Assembly (NCBI RefSeq): GCF_000003605.2
Contig: NW_003109093.1
Location: forward strand, 153,049 to 195,298
Source: Saccoglossus kowalevskii
Lineage: Eukaryota > Hemichordata > Enteropneusta > Harrimaniidae
Length of the DNA stretch: 42,250 bases
Direction: 5' to 3'
Both the position numbers and the translations under genes were made by a program. Below the pieces are notes generated by a model, which did not search any database, had not been told where the DNA came from, and worked only from the letters and a program-made list of their open reading frames with translations. This document shows, in pieces, positions 22,150 to 33,935 of the stretch. How positions within the stretch are numbered: the first letter of the stretch is position 1; every line of letters starts with the position of its first letter.

Positions 22150-24189
22150 AATTATAACGCGCCTGAATAATTGTTTTTATATCGCATCTGCAGAAATATA
22201 AACCGCATGTTGTTTGTGACGTCAGAGAATTGAATTTTGCACCATGATGTCTGTCTCATCACTGTGCGCTCGTGTTCTGTGCGTGCTATTTAATGACGAT
22301 GAGATTAGCCATGGTTGCGAGTCTGAATCCTGTGTTGCGATGTTAATATGTTTGTAATGTACCTGTAAGTTGTATATAGTTAATTGAAATTCCTTGAATT
22401 GGAATTATTACAGTACATGAATAAATACATGTCACGAGAGGCACGTGTGCATTGTAAATATAACATGATGTTCAAATGAGATTTAATGAAACATAACATT
22501 AACATATGTAAAGATTACTGTGAATGTAACTATATGTTATTGGTGCAATTTGCCTAACTTTGTTTTATGGCTTCTTAAAGATCGCAGCTGGAGTTTCTCA
22601 ATAGAAAATTGTTGGTGAAAATTAATTTGTGGTGCGAAACTGAGTTCAGTGTTTGTTCAGGAATATGTATTCTCATATCCAGTGCAATTTGATTCCACAC
22701 TCTGCATTCACGTCCGAACGTGGAATAGCTTTGTTTCACGTTTTCGGATTTGATAATATTAGTAGATTGGCAAAGACGCACATAATACTATCCAAAGACG
22801 CGATACGTGTCATATATGTATAGATAAAAGCACTAGTGTTGAGTTATAAACACAATAAACACAAAGCCAGAACAATGAGTCACATGAGCTAGAGCATGAC
22901 TATACAGCAACAGTTTAAGACAAATAACCGGATAAGCGAACCATCAACTACTTAAGACATTAGTAACTACAATCATTATTACCCTATTTCATACAGTATC
23001 AGTGAAACTGCAATCGTGTGATTTATTATGAGAATTAAATTGAATATATTAATCACAATTCGAATGTTCACTCCAACAAAGCTATTAACTGAATCTAAAA
23101 ACTATAAAATCTTCATGGCACAAACGTATCGGTGAAGTTAAAGTCACTGGTCATGATTTATTCACCAATGATATGACTTTGATAGAGCCTTGACTAAGAC
23201 CCGCAGCTGAATATGTTTGTCTGCAGTGGATGGATGAATAATAAATCGTTATTATACTGCCATAATAGGGTAGGACTATGGTTATGCTTGTCCCAAATTT
23301 ATATTTATATGATAAATACATAATAACACACCACATCCAGATTTGTGATTGGTGTTATCATTGGACTACGCAATTGTACGTCATTACTCACGAACGAGGC
23401 ATATAACATCACTTTGTGCGAAACTGCATGAGGAGCATTATACTTCGCATGCATTGTGTACCATTTGTAAAGAGTTGCCCGCATTCTATTGGGCAGAAGA
23501 GACATATAAAATGGAGCAATGTCACAGTGTAAGGCCTGCTTATTGATATTGAAAGGGACACATACATAACTCACCTAGACAGGGGTTTCTCTCACTGCTA
23601 GAATGGATCAGACAAGACAATAGTACTGGAAATGAAATACACATACACCAAAATATCAAGTTAAAGCTACTGGCTTTAATACTTCTAAAAATAAAGATAA
23701 GAGATAAAGCACAGAATAATACATTGAATAAATTCACGAAAATAGATAACAGTTCCAGGATGTGGAAATGGTTTCTGAAACACAACAACGAAAAAATAAA
23801 GGAGTTTGCAGAGAAACGCTGTTATTCTGGAGTGCGCTGCTGATAGCAGGAGATTCCAGAGCAGTTGATACAAGTCTTGCATAATGATGGTTGAAGCCTC
23901 TATCACTTGTTTCACAATATCACAATAGCAGCACAGAGTACAACTTTCCTCAATCTGGCCTATTCGTAGGGCATAAATGGTCGAGTTACAGGCACACCAC
24001 CTGCGTTTCCACAGGAGAATGTGGTCTTGTTTGCAGCTGTCTCATTTATACTTCTATTTGCAAGTTTGAGGTGATATATAAACAAACGTAGAATAAAGGA
24101 TACTGACATTTCCCTCTCATCTAGATTGAACATTTTCAATGATCAATAAAAAAATCGCAAAATTGGAAAAATATTGTAACAGTAATTCT
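22150..24189. other. No gene seen downstream of the receptor
   Basis: AT-rich DNA; the open frames overlap on both strands and carry no domain. Confidence 0.45.
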
Positions 24190-24779
24190 AAATATTCTCA
24201 ATCTTGCTTAAATAGCCGGCACCTATATTCCCTTTTCTTTTAATTGCTATAATGTAGTAGCTAAATGATTGCAAATATAGGGCCCACCAAATTAACCTAC
24301 TGTTAACCTACTTCTCGTGCCTTGTTTAAATATATTAATAGCTGATGATCAGTCTCCAAAATTAATTCTTTACCATATAAATATTGGTGATTTTTTTGAT
24401 AAGACTTCTCTCCGGCTAGTAATTTATGACTGGCGTATGCCACTAGAAATTTTCCTTCCTCATAATGTTGCAATTAGACTGCACCAAGTCCAACTTCTGA
24501 TATTTTACATTTCAAAATAAAACTCTTAGTAAAATCAGGCAACTTTAAAATTGCTTGCTTACTCAAGTGATTAAAAGCATGTTCCTGCGGACCTTTCCAG
24601 ACTACCTTTCTTGACTGACATTTTCTGGTAAAATCACTGAGAGAAACTGCTGTTGTATTGTATTGACCTTACTTGGGTTACTGTTTCAGATTGGGCTGCA
24701 TGCTGTATAGCTTCTATTTTATCTGGTAATACGTCACCTAGCTGTCGACCAATAAATTAGTTAAACTACTAAATTAGTA

Positions 24780-25164
24780 AAACCAATGAAACACTTTTTG
24801 GTTAATCCTGCCTTCCTTAAACTTGTTTAAGCCAATAAAATGTGTACAATATGTACATGTTCCTCCCAAGATTTTGAATAAATTAAAATGTTATCAATTA
24901 AATTCTCAACTTTATCTTCAAGACCTACCAACAAAATACGCATCATATGAAAAAAAGAGGCTGGTGCACAACCCGAAAGGCATTCGCCAAAACTGAAATA
25001 AACCATCAGGTGTGAGAAAGACTGTCTTTCTCACTCATGGGGATCTGCCACTAACCCTTGGTTAAATCAATTTTTGTGAAGTACCGACCCTCTTATATTT
25101 GTGAAAATAGGTCTGCATCGAACAAAGTAATGCAACGTAGTTTGCGAAAATCAATGCAAAAATG
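24780..25164 (-). pseudogene. Gypsy reverse transcriptase fragment
   Basis: Covers RT motifs from CIDFRKL through RMPFGLC, LIDNILIYSKSW and KAGLTKKCF. It has in-frame stops after LFSQI and after DLTKG, and at least two frameshifts. Confidence 0.85.
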
Positions 25165-25395
25165 TCACTTCTTCATGTCAGATACAAACTGTGTCCCTAA
25201 ATCAGTTAAAACTTCTTTGGGTACACCAACCCTACTATATATACAGATCAATGCATCAGCAACCACCTCAGAAGTAATTTTCGTTAACGCTACAGCTTCA
25301 GGGTATCGTGAAGCATAGTCTACAACAGTTAAAATGTAACTATGACTTCTCTCAGTCGCTGGACTGATCAGACCAATCAGATCCATAGCTATCAT
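25165..25395 (-). pseudogene. Gypsy integrase core fragment
   Basis: The longest intact stretch of the fragment above (76 residues). It holds the first catalytic Asp region (AMDLIGLI) and the second (LTDLGTQFVS). The Glu part is missing because the sequence switches to RT right after SDMKK. Confidence 0.85.
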
Positions 25396-25490
25396 TAGAA
25401 ATGGAATTTAAATCAATGGCATACCTAATGGTACCTTGCTAACACAACCCTTAGGAGCGGTCTTCTGCCATATATCACATTTCCTGCTAT

Positions 25491-25620
25491 ACCTATTAAC
25501 ATCATCATCCTTTTCTGTGCATGACAGGAATGAGTGAGTAGTGTTTTTCCATACGCTCCGTGAGCGTAACTATTTCAGGGCCAGCAAAATGGTCGACTTC
25601 GATTTTATTCAACTATAACG
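25491..25620. other. Junction between Gypsy fragment and LINE
   Basis: Holds the boundary of the two elements, including a GCTCCGTGAGCG palindrome-like piece. I could not define the LINE target-site duplication. Confidence 0.4.
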
Positions 25621-25629
25621 TTGGTAATA

Positions 25630-26480
25630 TGCCAGCTAATAAAGCCGGAACTACATCGTGGTAATAGAATAGACAAATTCCTGATGGAAACGAGAGGTAA
25701 AGAACGCTCTGGTAGAATTGACAAACTGATTCAAAGCGGGGATGCTGACAAAGTTATGCAACTTGGAAGTGAAGACCGTGAACAGTTTTTAGTCAAGATA
25801 TTGTTCCACCTGTGTAACCAGACTTCCAAGATAGGTAAGCATATAGAAGATGTCAAAATTGAAGTTGATAAAAAAAAAAAAAATATGTCTCAGTTACCAG
25901 TCAAGTGGCGACGGTGAATGATTAAATGGCGAAGACAAAAAAAAATGTTGATCACCTGTTGACCAAAACCAAAGTTTTACTTGAGAAAATTACAAGATTG
26001 GAAAACGCTAACGACAACCTCGAATATCATGTTCATAGAAATATTTTAAACTTCTCTTCCATACCGGAAAACGCCCAGTTGATATTTTGGGGGATGTGAA
26101 TCTCTCATTCGACATTTAATTGTTGTGCTTATGAAGTTTGAAAATTGAAAAATGTGGCAATACAAAGGGCATACAGATCACCTGCCGGTCCAGCTAAAGA
26201 TTTGTATCATCCACGCCCAATTAAGCTGTTTCGTCGATTCCAGCATTGCTAACCGTATATTATTCAATGCATCGAAAGCGCTTCGGGACAATCCACTAGG
26301 TGGCACCTTAATTTACGTGTCGGACAACGTTTCCAGTCGAGTTGCACAAGAAAAAAACACTCTACGTCAACGTTTTTTTTTAAAAGGTTTCGAAAACGGT
26401 ATCAAAAAAAGAGATGTTTCATTGCATGGAAAGTACTGGCCACTGCTCTGTACCAAGCAGAAGAGGACAGTTTGCGTTCG
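25630..26480 (+). pseudogene. LINE ORF1-like region
   Basis: A charged, coiled-coil-like N-terminal part (GRIDKLIQSGDADKVMQLGS, then KTKVLLEKITRLENANDNLE in another frame) is followed by segments like the RRM and C-terminal domain of L1 ORF1p (RPIKLFRRF, then GTLIYVSDNVSSRVAQEK). ORF1p of this family binds RNA and chaperones nucleic acids during target-primed reverse transcription. At least two frameshifts and stops break it. Confidence 0.5.
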
Positions 26481-26679
26481 GTAACAATCCAGGACATTGA
26501 TAAACACCTGAAACAAATCTGAAATAAGTAATGTTTTATTAGTTCTTTGCTACTTTTCCCGTCTATATGATTTTCAATTGCATGTTTTATTTGTAGTAAG
26601 GCAAGCGATAATGCCAATATTAAAAAACATGAAAATACAACTTTAGGGCAAGAGCACGTTTAATCATGTGGTTAAATAA

Positions 26680-29600
26680 TGCACGCCCTGAATATTGGAA
26701 CTGATCACCTAGGTTTTTTTGAAGATGTAACGCTTTTATTAGAACAACAATGTACTGATGCACATGACATTAAGCTCATAGGCGGCGATTTCAATCTTAC
26801 CCTTGATAGTCACTAGATAGACTCGGAAGTCACATTATGCACGGCGTGCGTCACTAAAATAGGTTCGGGGATTTATTAATGTATTCGATCTGGTAGATAT
26901 TTAGAGCGTTTACTTGGAGAAGGGGGCCAAATTCATATATCTGTAGTAGACTTTAGTAGATTCGGCACAGAATCAGGTAGAATCTATTTCAGTTGTTCCA
27001 TCCATTGGTTCTGACCATGATGCAGTTGCTATTGTTTTCAAGTGGGTGGGTATGTTCAGGGCCCATCGTACTGGAAGTTTAATTCTAGTCCCGTGCGGCA
27101 CCCAGAGTATGTAAAGCTTATCGAACAAAATAATCCAGTTTGGCAAAATGAATTTAAAGATAAAAATAACATAAACGGATATTATGGGATTTCATTAAGT
27201 TTAAAGTCCGGCAAATTACGGTAACATACAGTAAACGAAAGCCAAAGAAAAAAAAAAGAGCAAGACGTGCTAATTTGGAGAAAGAATTAAGTTATTACAA
27301 GGTTGTGTGTGCCAGTGAGCCCACTGAGACTAATTATAAACAATTAGATAAAACATGAATTAGAATTGTATTATAATTATATAACAGATGGCACAATTGT
27401 CCACACAAAAGCAAAGTGGTATGAATTGGGTGAAAGAAACACAAAATGTTTTTTTAATTTAGAAAAAGCTAATAGTAGACGATCCCATATTGTTAGACTT
27501 GATGGGGCGAAAGGTTAGATTTTAGAGCATTCTGAACATATATTATCAGAAATTAAGTCGTTGTATAGTGACCTGTATTTGTCTCGTGTTACTGATTATT
27601 TGTGCCAAGATAAATTTCTTGATCAAAATATGCCAAAACTGTCGGAAGAACAAACACTCTTCTAGACGGTGATATAATATTAGATGAAGCTTTCAGGGTT
27701 CTAAAAAAGATGTAATGTAACAAACAAATCACCCGGAAACGACGGTCTAACGGTTACTTTTTATAGATTTTTCTTTAAACGAGGGTTATGCACAGGCTGA
27801 GTTATCTGATTCACACAAATCAGAACGTTATCAAATTAATTAATAAACCAGGTAAAAACCATCTCAGCTTGATAAAATGGCGGCCGATATCCCTTATGAA
27901 TGTGGATACCAAACTGGCTTCAAAATGTATTGCTGAACGAGTTAAAAAAGTTGAATCACAATGTGCATTTTTGAAAGGTCGTAACATAGGCGACTGTGCT
28001 CGTTTGGTTTGATTGATGAATGCTTACGTATACAGAGGAAGAAAATATCCCAGCCACTATGATGACTGTGGATTTCGAAAAGGCATTTGACACAGTTGAG
28101 TGGCAATTTCATTTTAAATGTCTGAATGCTTTTCACTTTAGTGAATCATTTATTTAATGGGTGCATACATATTATTCAAACCCTGTAAGCTGTGTTATGA
28201 ATAATGGTTGCAGCACGGGCTATTTCAATATTACACGCAGGGTTAGACAAGGTGACCCATTGTCACCATATTTATTTATTTATTATTGTGCTGGAAGTGC
28301 TACTTGTATCAATTAATGTAAGTCCTTGTATCTGTGGTGTCAAAATAGGTGACAAGGAGGTTAGGTCGTCCGTGTATGCCGACGATCTCACCTGTTTCTC
28401 ATCAACAGAAAATTCTCGAAATCAACTGTTTATTAAACAAGTTGTATATGGCTTCCGGCCTTCAGCTAAATATTCCGAAAACTGAAGCCCTATGGTTGGG
28501 TAGATGGCGGAAGCATAGAGATAAATTTTACAATGTTAAGTGGCCTACATCTACAATTAAGATAGTTGGTATTTATTTTTCATACAATAAACAGGAAGCG
28601 TTGGAGTTTAATCTCTTAAAACTAAAATCTGATCTCCTTAATATATTCAATATTTGGCAAAAACGCAACCTTACTCTAATTGGCAAAGTTCAGATCATGA
28701 AATCAATTGGTATTTCTAAATTACAGTACATTTTAAATTTTATAACGAATCCGCTCGAAGAACTGAGAAAAATTAATAAAATTTTGTTTAGATTTCTCTG
28801 GAGTGGTAAATACAAGGCTTCTCGTAAAACCATGATATCGGGGAGAGACAATGGGCGTCTTGGGGCATCAGACATGGGTATAATTTATAAAACACAAAAG
28901 ATAAACTTACGTTATCTGATAAAAGTGTCAGCCACGTTTGGAAGGATCTTTTAACAAAGAGAATTAAAAATGTAGGTGGTGGATATTGTTGATAAATGTA
29001 ACTTCAGCACTGAATTACTTGATGTTAATTTGCTACCATTTTACATATATTGTTTTAGTGCATGGTCAGAATTAAATAACCAAACTGATTTAGATATTGA
29101 TATGTACTTGTTGAATAATAACTTGTGGAGGAAAGTCTATTTTCTAAAGAATACTGCATAAATTCGGTATAAAATATGTATCAGACCTTTTCAGAAAGAA
29201 TAGCGATCTCATTCCGTTGGACGAATGGCAAATAGGTGGGCTATCACGCTACTCCAAATATTAAAGGAAATTTTAAAATTGACGATTTTGGACTATATAT
29301 ATGAACAATAATTTTACCAAAGTTAACAAAATTGACAGCAGGAAAATACTCTTAGAGTTAATCAACAAAGTTGCCACCCGTCCAATGAGTGAAAGAAAAC
29401 TGTCAGAAAATTTGAATATTGATCATACTAGTATATAATTTGCCACTACAATTGATAATAGAACAAGACATTTTCAATTGAAACTAAATCATAATATTCT
29501 CTATACAAACAAAGATTTATATTCCATGAACTCCTGCATGATTACATCAACAAAATGCAGTTTCTCTGAAACGTATTATGAAACATTGATTCATCTATTC

Positions 29601-29884
29601 TGTGAGTATATAGTTGTGAAGACTTTTTGGCAAACTATTTCGGTGCGTTTCGTTTATCAGCCTTTAGTAATATGTCAAAGCAAAATATTATTTTTGGTAA
29701 CAAGGATTTTTCGAATATAACAAATCATATTATTCTTCTAGCCAAACGCCATATCTACTTTTCTAAAATGAGAAACCAAAAATCTCATTAGGCAAATTTA
29801 TATTTTTGAAAAAGAGATAGCGATAGGGGGAAGACAATTCGCGACGCACACTGAAAAATGGGATTCATTTAATATGCTGTGACG
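26680..29884 (+). pseudogene. LINE ORF2 (endonuclease/RT) remnant
   Basis: Endonuclease motifs GGDFNLTLD (26779-26805) and GSDHDAVAIVF (27007-27039) belong to APE-type endonucleases. The RT catalytic box YADD sits at 28375-28386, preceded by RQGDPLSPYLF. A long intact piece at 28349-28954 encodes the RT thumb and C-terminal region (LGRWRKHRDKF, LQYILNFITNP, FRFLWSGKYK). The frame ends with GGRQFATHTEKWDSFNML at 29884. In the family this protein nicks target DNA and copies its own RNA. Here it is interrupted many times. Confidence 0.87.
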
Positions 29885-30089
29885 TTGACATACCCCTTTC
29901 ATTTCTTTTTCACCTTTACACTATATTTGTATTCTTATAATTATCTCGTTTCCATGATTTTGTGTAGAAATTGTACTCTTTTGATGAGATGATTTATGTA
30001 TTTATTCATGTGGTTAACGTAAAAATAATATCATAAAATATCATCACCATGCATTGTTACGACCTGTGATCAACTCTTCACCAGTACTC

Positions 30090-30850
30090 ACTAAATTCCT
30101 AGCATGCTCTAATGTGTGAATTAGACTGCTGTGCCTCTCGCACTGCATCCACAGTAATAGGTTTCTTACCACCATTAGTATCAACCTTACTATGCAATTC
30201 AGGAACTATAAGTCTGCGTAATGGCTTTCTCTCAGCTAACTTCTGAGCACTAGTTTGTACCCACCTGTACATCATCAACACTATCATCCTGACTGGAATC
30301 AATGGAGGGTTCACAAACACTCCCACTAACTGAAGGAATCTCTTATGCCAACACCTGGAGAACAACCTTCATCATCAATAGAGGGCACACGAGCCTGACT
30401 ACTAGTAGATGTACAACCTTCATTACCTGAGGAAACATTAGTTATAATACCTGACAGACAACAATTTTTATTACCAGAGGACGAACTAACCCCAACATGC
30501 CCTACCTTATGTGATAAATCTAGCTTCCAACCAGATACAGAAACATTGGGTTCCCTAGCTGCACTAATATTACTAACAATAAGATCATACACTGGGGTCC
30601 TCATACACAGTGCCCCGACCTCACCAACACAAAAGGATGTATCTATTTATAGTCCAGCTCTGAGGTCATCCACCATTACACAGGTAGAACTCTCCCAGCC
30701 AATTGACTATCCTCCACCAACTCTCTGCATACTACAACCGAACTACACACACTATCATGAAGGACCTCTACCTCAGTTTCATTTTTTATATTCAAGATGT
30801 ATATGATTAATTTAATGATACAATTTGTTTTTGTCTGCGAGTTATTATGG
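30090..30850 (-). pseudogene. Gypsy protease and protease-RT linker fragment
   Basis: Minus strand. A stretch like the protease region of Ty3/Gypsy gag-pol (VVVCRELVEDSQLAGRVLPV) is followed by the typical post-protease sequence MRTPVYDLIVSNISAAREPN, then a low-complexity linker and VQTSAQKLAERKP, which matches the usual linker before RT. Stops and frameshifts are present. It may be the upstream part of the same Gypsy as 24190-25490, split by the LINE. Confidence 0.65.
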
Positions 30851-30928
30851 GTAAAAATTTATTTTTGTCACAATGGAAATAAATGAGACGAACTGATTGG
30901 CTAATTCTTTAAAAACTCTTTTCCTACC

Positions 30929-31430
30929 TTGGCCCCATTTTTAAACATCATTTTTAACCAAATATTTGAATCAGGAAAATTCCCAAAGGTCTGGTCAAGA
31001 GCAATTGTCTTTCCAATATATAATAAGGGTCCGCCGATGACCCGGGAAATTATAGAGCAACTTTCTTGCTCAGTATATTTGGTAAAATATACTTCGATAC
31101 TGTATCTTTGGGCAGAAGCACTTGGTCAATTCAACGAAGCACAGGTGGGATTCAGGAAGGGTTACTCAATGTTTGATAACATTTTTATTATGCAGTCAAT
31201 TATTCAAATTACATTACCAAAAAACGAGGAAAATTTAATTCTGCGTTCGTCGGTTTTTCGAGTGCTTTTGGCACTGTTGATAGACAAAGGTTGTGGTATA
31301 TTCTGTTAAAGGGGGGTATAAACAGGAAAATGTTTAAAATATTGTCCAGCTTATATTCAAACGTGAAATCTTGTGTCCGCACCCCAAATAGAAAGACCGA
31401 ATATTTTGACTGTCCTGTAGACTAAAAATA
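30929..31430 (+). pseudogene. LINE reverse transcriptase fragment (second family)
   Basis: Encodes RT fingers/palm pieces: LNIIFNQIFESGKFPKVWS, FNEAQVGFRKGYSMFDNIF, then in other frames FSSAFGTVDRQRLWYILLKG and a stretch ending NVKSCVR. These match non-LTR RTs (family form GFRKGYST-DNIF and SKAFDTVDR). It differs in sequence from the L1/Tx1-like copy to its left. The catalytic DD region is not present; the fragment stops at about 31430. Confidence 0.75.
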
Positions 31431-32307
31431 TCTTGGGGATGTATTTTCCTGTCGACTTATATGTTTGACAGCAACAAAGATTTTAGCACAACAAGCCAAA
31501 AAGGCCATGTTGCCATTATTATGGCTTAATTTGAGTGTTATTAAACGTACAAGTCAGGTACCAGTGATCAGGGAATTCGCCACCCTTTCAATCGAACAAA
31601 GACACTGAGAATCGAATTGTGTCACATTCGTTCTCAGTCATGTTGTCTCCCTTTTTCGGCCGCATCAAGACTGACTGCCTCGTGGAGAGCTGCCACAACT
31701 CCCTGAGACCAGTTTTATTCACTTTTCCAACGGTTAACCAATTACAGAGTAGTTCAACAGCTCGAGGCGTGGCCTCCACACATTCAATTCGCATATAGCC
31801 AATCACACAAAGTATGTAACACGCCTTAATGTCTGATTAATTGCTCCCGATGTAGAGACATAATTCTCATAGTTATATTCAACTAACATTCCAAATTCGA
31901 TAATTATAACTGCCAGTTGTCTTTTGGTTAATCTCACTAACATGCCATGAATGCTATCATGATAAATTGTAAGCAGATGCGGATTATCCAGGGGTCACCA
32001 TTGAAAGCCGCTGTGACCGCCAAAAGCGGCCTCAGCTAAACACATGGAAATATAAATCATGACACTAGAATTATGTCCCCTGGCATACACGTTCATAAAT
32101 CAAAAACATCGGAATTCACTCCACACTCGCCATGAAGATAAAATACAAAATAATAAAAGGTATAACTTCAAACGAGTAAAACACACTGATTAATTACAAT
32201 AGTTAGGAAGTCACACAAATCAAGGGTTATAAATCTAAAAACCCTACTCTTACAGGCAGAGGTTACCAGCACATTACCTGTTCGCCAAATATTCACTACT
32301 TGGTTTC

Positions 32308-32709
32308 CTACCTTTGCCTATCTTGTGTCATCTCACGTGGAATTTCAGTATAAATTTCAGACAAACCATTAACAATCTGTAATAATTCCCCCACACCTTC
32401 TATGGCAGTGTACACACTCTCTTTCCATCTTGGGATTTTGATAGTCTTATGCAAGGTAATCACATGCAGTTTATCATTAATCATGAATTTCAAACTATTC
32501 CACTCAATATTTAACAATGCAGTGAATGTACCTCGATCGACGGTCAGATTCTCAATTACGGGCCTTTTTGCAAAAGTCAATTGACTCGGGGAAATGTGCA
32601 GGGTCATGACCATAACTAAAACATAGAACTTGTCATTCGATATTTCTAATATCAACTTAGTACGGGGTAATTGCGGGCCCGATACATTATGGAACGACCG
32701 TGGTAGCAT
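32308..32709 (-). CDS. Unassigned open frame at Gypsy 3' end
   Basis: 133 codons without a recognised domain, beginning in another frame over the membrane segment described at 32690-32805. Composition looks protein-like (SPSQLTFAKRPVIENLTVDR; LNIEWNSLKFMINDKLHV). It may be a frameshifted part of the element's third ORF or another insertion. There is no evidence that it is expressed. Confidence 0.3.
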   Translation of the reverse strand: MLPRSFHNVSGPQLPRTKLILEISNDKFYVLVMVMTLHISPSQLTFAKRPVIENLTVDRGTFTALLNIEWNSLKFMINDKLHVITLHKTIKIPRWKESVYTAIEGVGELLQIVNGLSEIYTEIPREMTQDRQR

Positions 32710-32805
32710 TTACATAACCAAATAATCGTTAAGACCAATACGAATCCTGAACACGATAAGATTAATATTAGGGTTTCATTTCGTAGTTGGATCACGTAAT
32801 TCTTC
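32690..32805 (-). pseudogene. Membrane-spanning segment next to truncated integrase
   Basis: Minus-strand frame with LRNETLILILSC, then GFVLVLTIIWLCKCYHGR: a hydrophobic helix of about 20 residues followed by Cys and basic residues, then a stop. In Gypsy elements that carry a third ORF, an envelope-like glycoprotein ends this way just upstream of the LTR. Assignment to such an ORF is inference from position and hydrophobicity. Confidence 0.4.
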
Positions 32806-33266
32806 AAATCATGTGAGGGATCAGAATCCCGATTCCAAACATTCGACAGGTTCCCTTAATTACTTCAGACAAGAAATTTTGACCCCTATCTGATAGGAGA
32901 CATAGCGAGGCCGTGTCTATATATTATTTCATCAAACAGAATTCTAGTGATTGTGCGGGCTGTCATGTCTTTGGTTGGAAACGCCTCCACCCACTTAGTA
33001 AAGTAATCGGTAAACATGGTGATATAACGATTCCCCGCCCTAGTTTTATGTACAGGTCCCACAAAATCAACGCCTACTCTGTGCCAAGGGGCTTCTATCT
33101 TCAGTGGGAGTAGTGGGGCCTTGGTGCGTAACTTAGGAGATTTTCTTGTGGCGCAATCTACGCAAGTAGACACCCAACTGTGAATTTCTGACACCATTTC
33201 TGGCCGGTAATAGCGCTGCCTAATTGACGCATATGTCTTCGCAAACCCAAAATGGCCTGCCGTCAC
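32800..33266 (-). pseudogene. Gypsy integrase zinc domain and core
   Basis: AGHFGFAKTYASIRQRYYRP and CVDCATRKSP form the HHCC zinc-binding part. WHRVGVDFVGPVHKTRAGNR carries the first catalytic Asp. After a frameshift, LLSDRGQNFLSEVIKG carries the second Asp region. The Glu of DDE and the C-terminal domain are absent: the homology ends near 32800. Confidence 0.87.
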
Positions 33267-33921
33267 TTTGTCGTAAAAATTGTTCTAAGATGCGATTTCT
33301 TAATTTACATGGAATGACCAACTGTTTTATGCAATTTTGGTCTTTGCTAAATCGACCTTTGTGGAACCAAAGATGGTATATTTTTTCGTTTTTCATAAAG
33401 TATTCATCCCTAGCATAAGTCAATATTCGTGCTTTATGTGGTTGCAGTGGTACGGTGTCGTTTGTCAAGTAATTTATAATTTGATTTATGTCAGGATCGA
33501 CCTGTTGCATACCACTAGCATTACACCAGCCAGCTGTATCATCACACATTTCATTGACTGTATCACCCTTACAATGTACGTTATCAGTTGTTAAAGATAC
33601 TATTCCAATAAAATCATCATTTTCTTCTAACTCTGTGGGTTTTTCGGGTTCCTTATAGGGACGCCTAGATAATGCATCAGCATTTTGATGAATTTTACGG
33701 GGTCTGTGTACAACTTCAAAATCATATTGCTGTAATGCTATAACCCACCAAACGATTCTGCCCTTGGGTCTAACTAAACCGAATGTATACTTTAAACCAG
33801 AGTGGTCTGTTATCACTTTAAACTTTGCGTGCCTCAAATACGGATCAAAATATTTAATTCCCACCACGACAGCCAACGCTTCCAATTGAGTTATAGGGTA
33901 ATTTCGTTCTGCCAAGGACAA
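33220..33921 (-). pseudogene. Gypsy RNase H and linker
   Basis: Starts in SLAERNYPITQLEALAVV, then the ITDHSGLKYTFG region, and RKIHQNADALSRRPY, which marks the end of the Gypsy RNase H. About 120 residues of spacer follow, leading to the integrase zinc domain. A single frameshift near 33260 separates it from the integrase frame. This stretch is the best preserved Gypsy coding region in the window. Confidence 0.88.
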
Positions 33922-33935
33922 AGCCCGCCTGTCAT

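Larger units (their letters stand above)
24190..25490 (-). mobile_element. Degraded Ty3/Gypsy pol fragment, order INT-RT-RH
   Basis: Read on the minus strand from 25490 down. First comes an integrase zinc-knuckle end (CDIWQKTAPKG) and core (MDLIGLISPATERSHSY, VVDYASRYPEAVALTK, DLGTQFVSDMKK) to about 25165. Then, at once, comes reverse transcriptase (CIDFRKL, YFTKIDLTKG, LFQFWRMPFGLC, and LIDNILIYSKSW where the family has F-x-DD) to about 24780. RNase H follows (LPDFTKSFILKC, LVAYASHKLL, LETDHQLL, ending near GYLSKIENI). Frameshifts and stops make it inactive, and the catalytic DD is DN. In Ty3/Gypsy the normal order is RT-RH-INT, so this copy is rearranged or joined from two elements. Confidence 0.88.
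25621..30060 (+). mobile_element. L1/Tx1-like LINE, nearly full length, inactive
   Basis: ORF1-like region (about 25630-26480), endonuclease C-terminal part (about 26680-27030), linker (27040-27660), RT (27700-28500), C-terminal domain (28500-29884) and 3' UTR. Recognisable L1-clade landmarks include WYELGERNTKCFFNLEKAN, KSPGNDG, VDFEKAFDTVEW, RQGDPLSPYLF and SVYADDL, then GIYF and NLTLIGKVQIMKS in the C-terminal part. Many stops and frameshifts show that it is dead. The first half of the endonuclease is missing or unrecognisable. It lies between two minus-strand Gypsy pieces, which suggests insertion into a Gypsy copy. Confidence 0.85.
31560..33935 (-). mobile_element. Degraded Ty3/Gypsy, RNase H to 3' end
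   Basis: Minus strand. RNase H, a spacer, an integrase zinc domain and core, then truncation and a membrane-spanning segment, an unassigned frame (32308-32709) and a possible LTR (about 31580-31870, with AATAAA on the minus strand near 31715). RT is missing upstream: homology stops abruptly at about 33930, where the DIRS-like region begins. Its integrase differs clearly from that at 25165-25395, so it is a different Gypsy lineage. Confidence 0.8.

Noticed and set aside
32308-32709. Naming this frame an envelope glycoprotein
   Set aside because: Only its position suggests it; no signal peptide, cleavage site or fusion motif is visible, so it is left unassigned.
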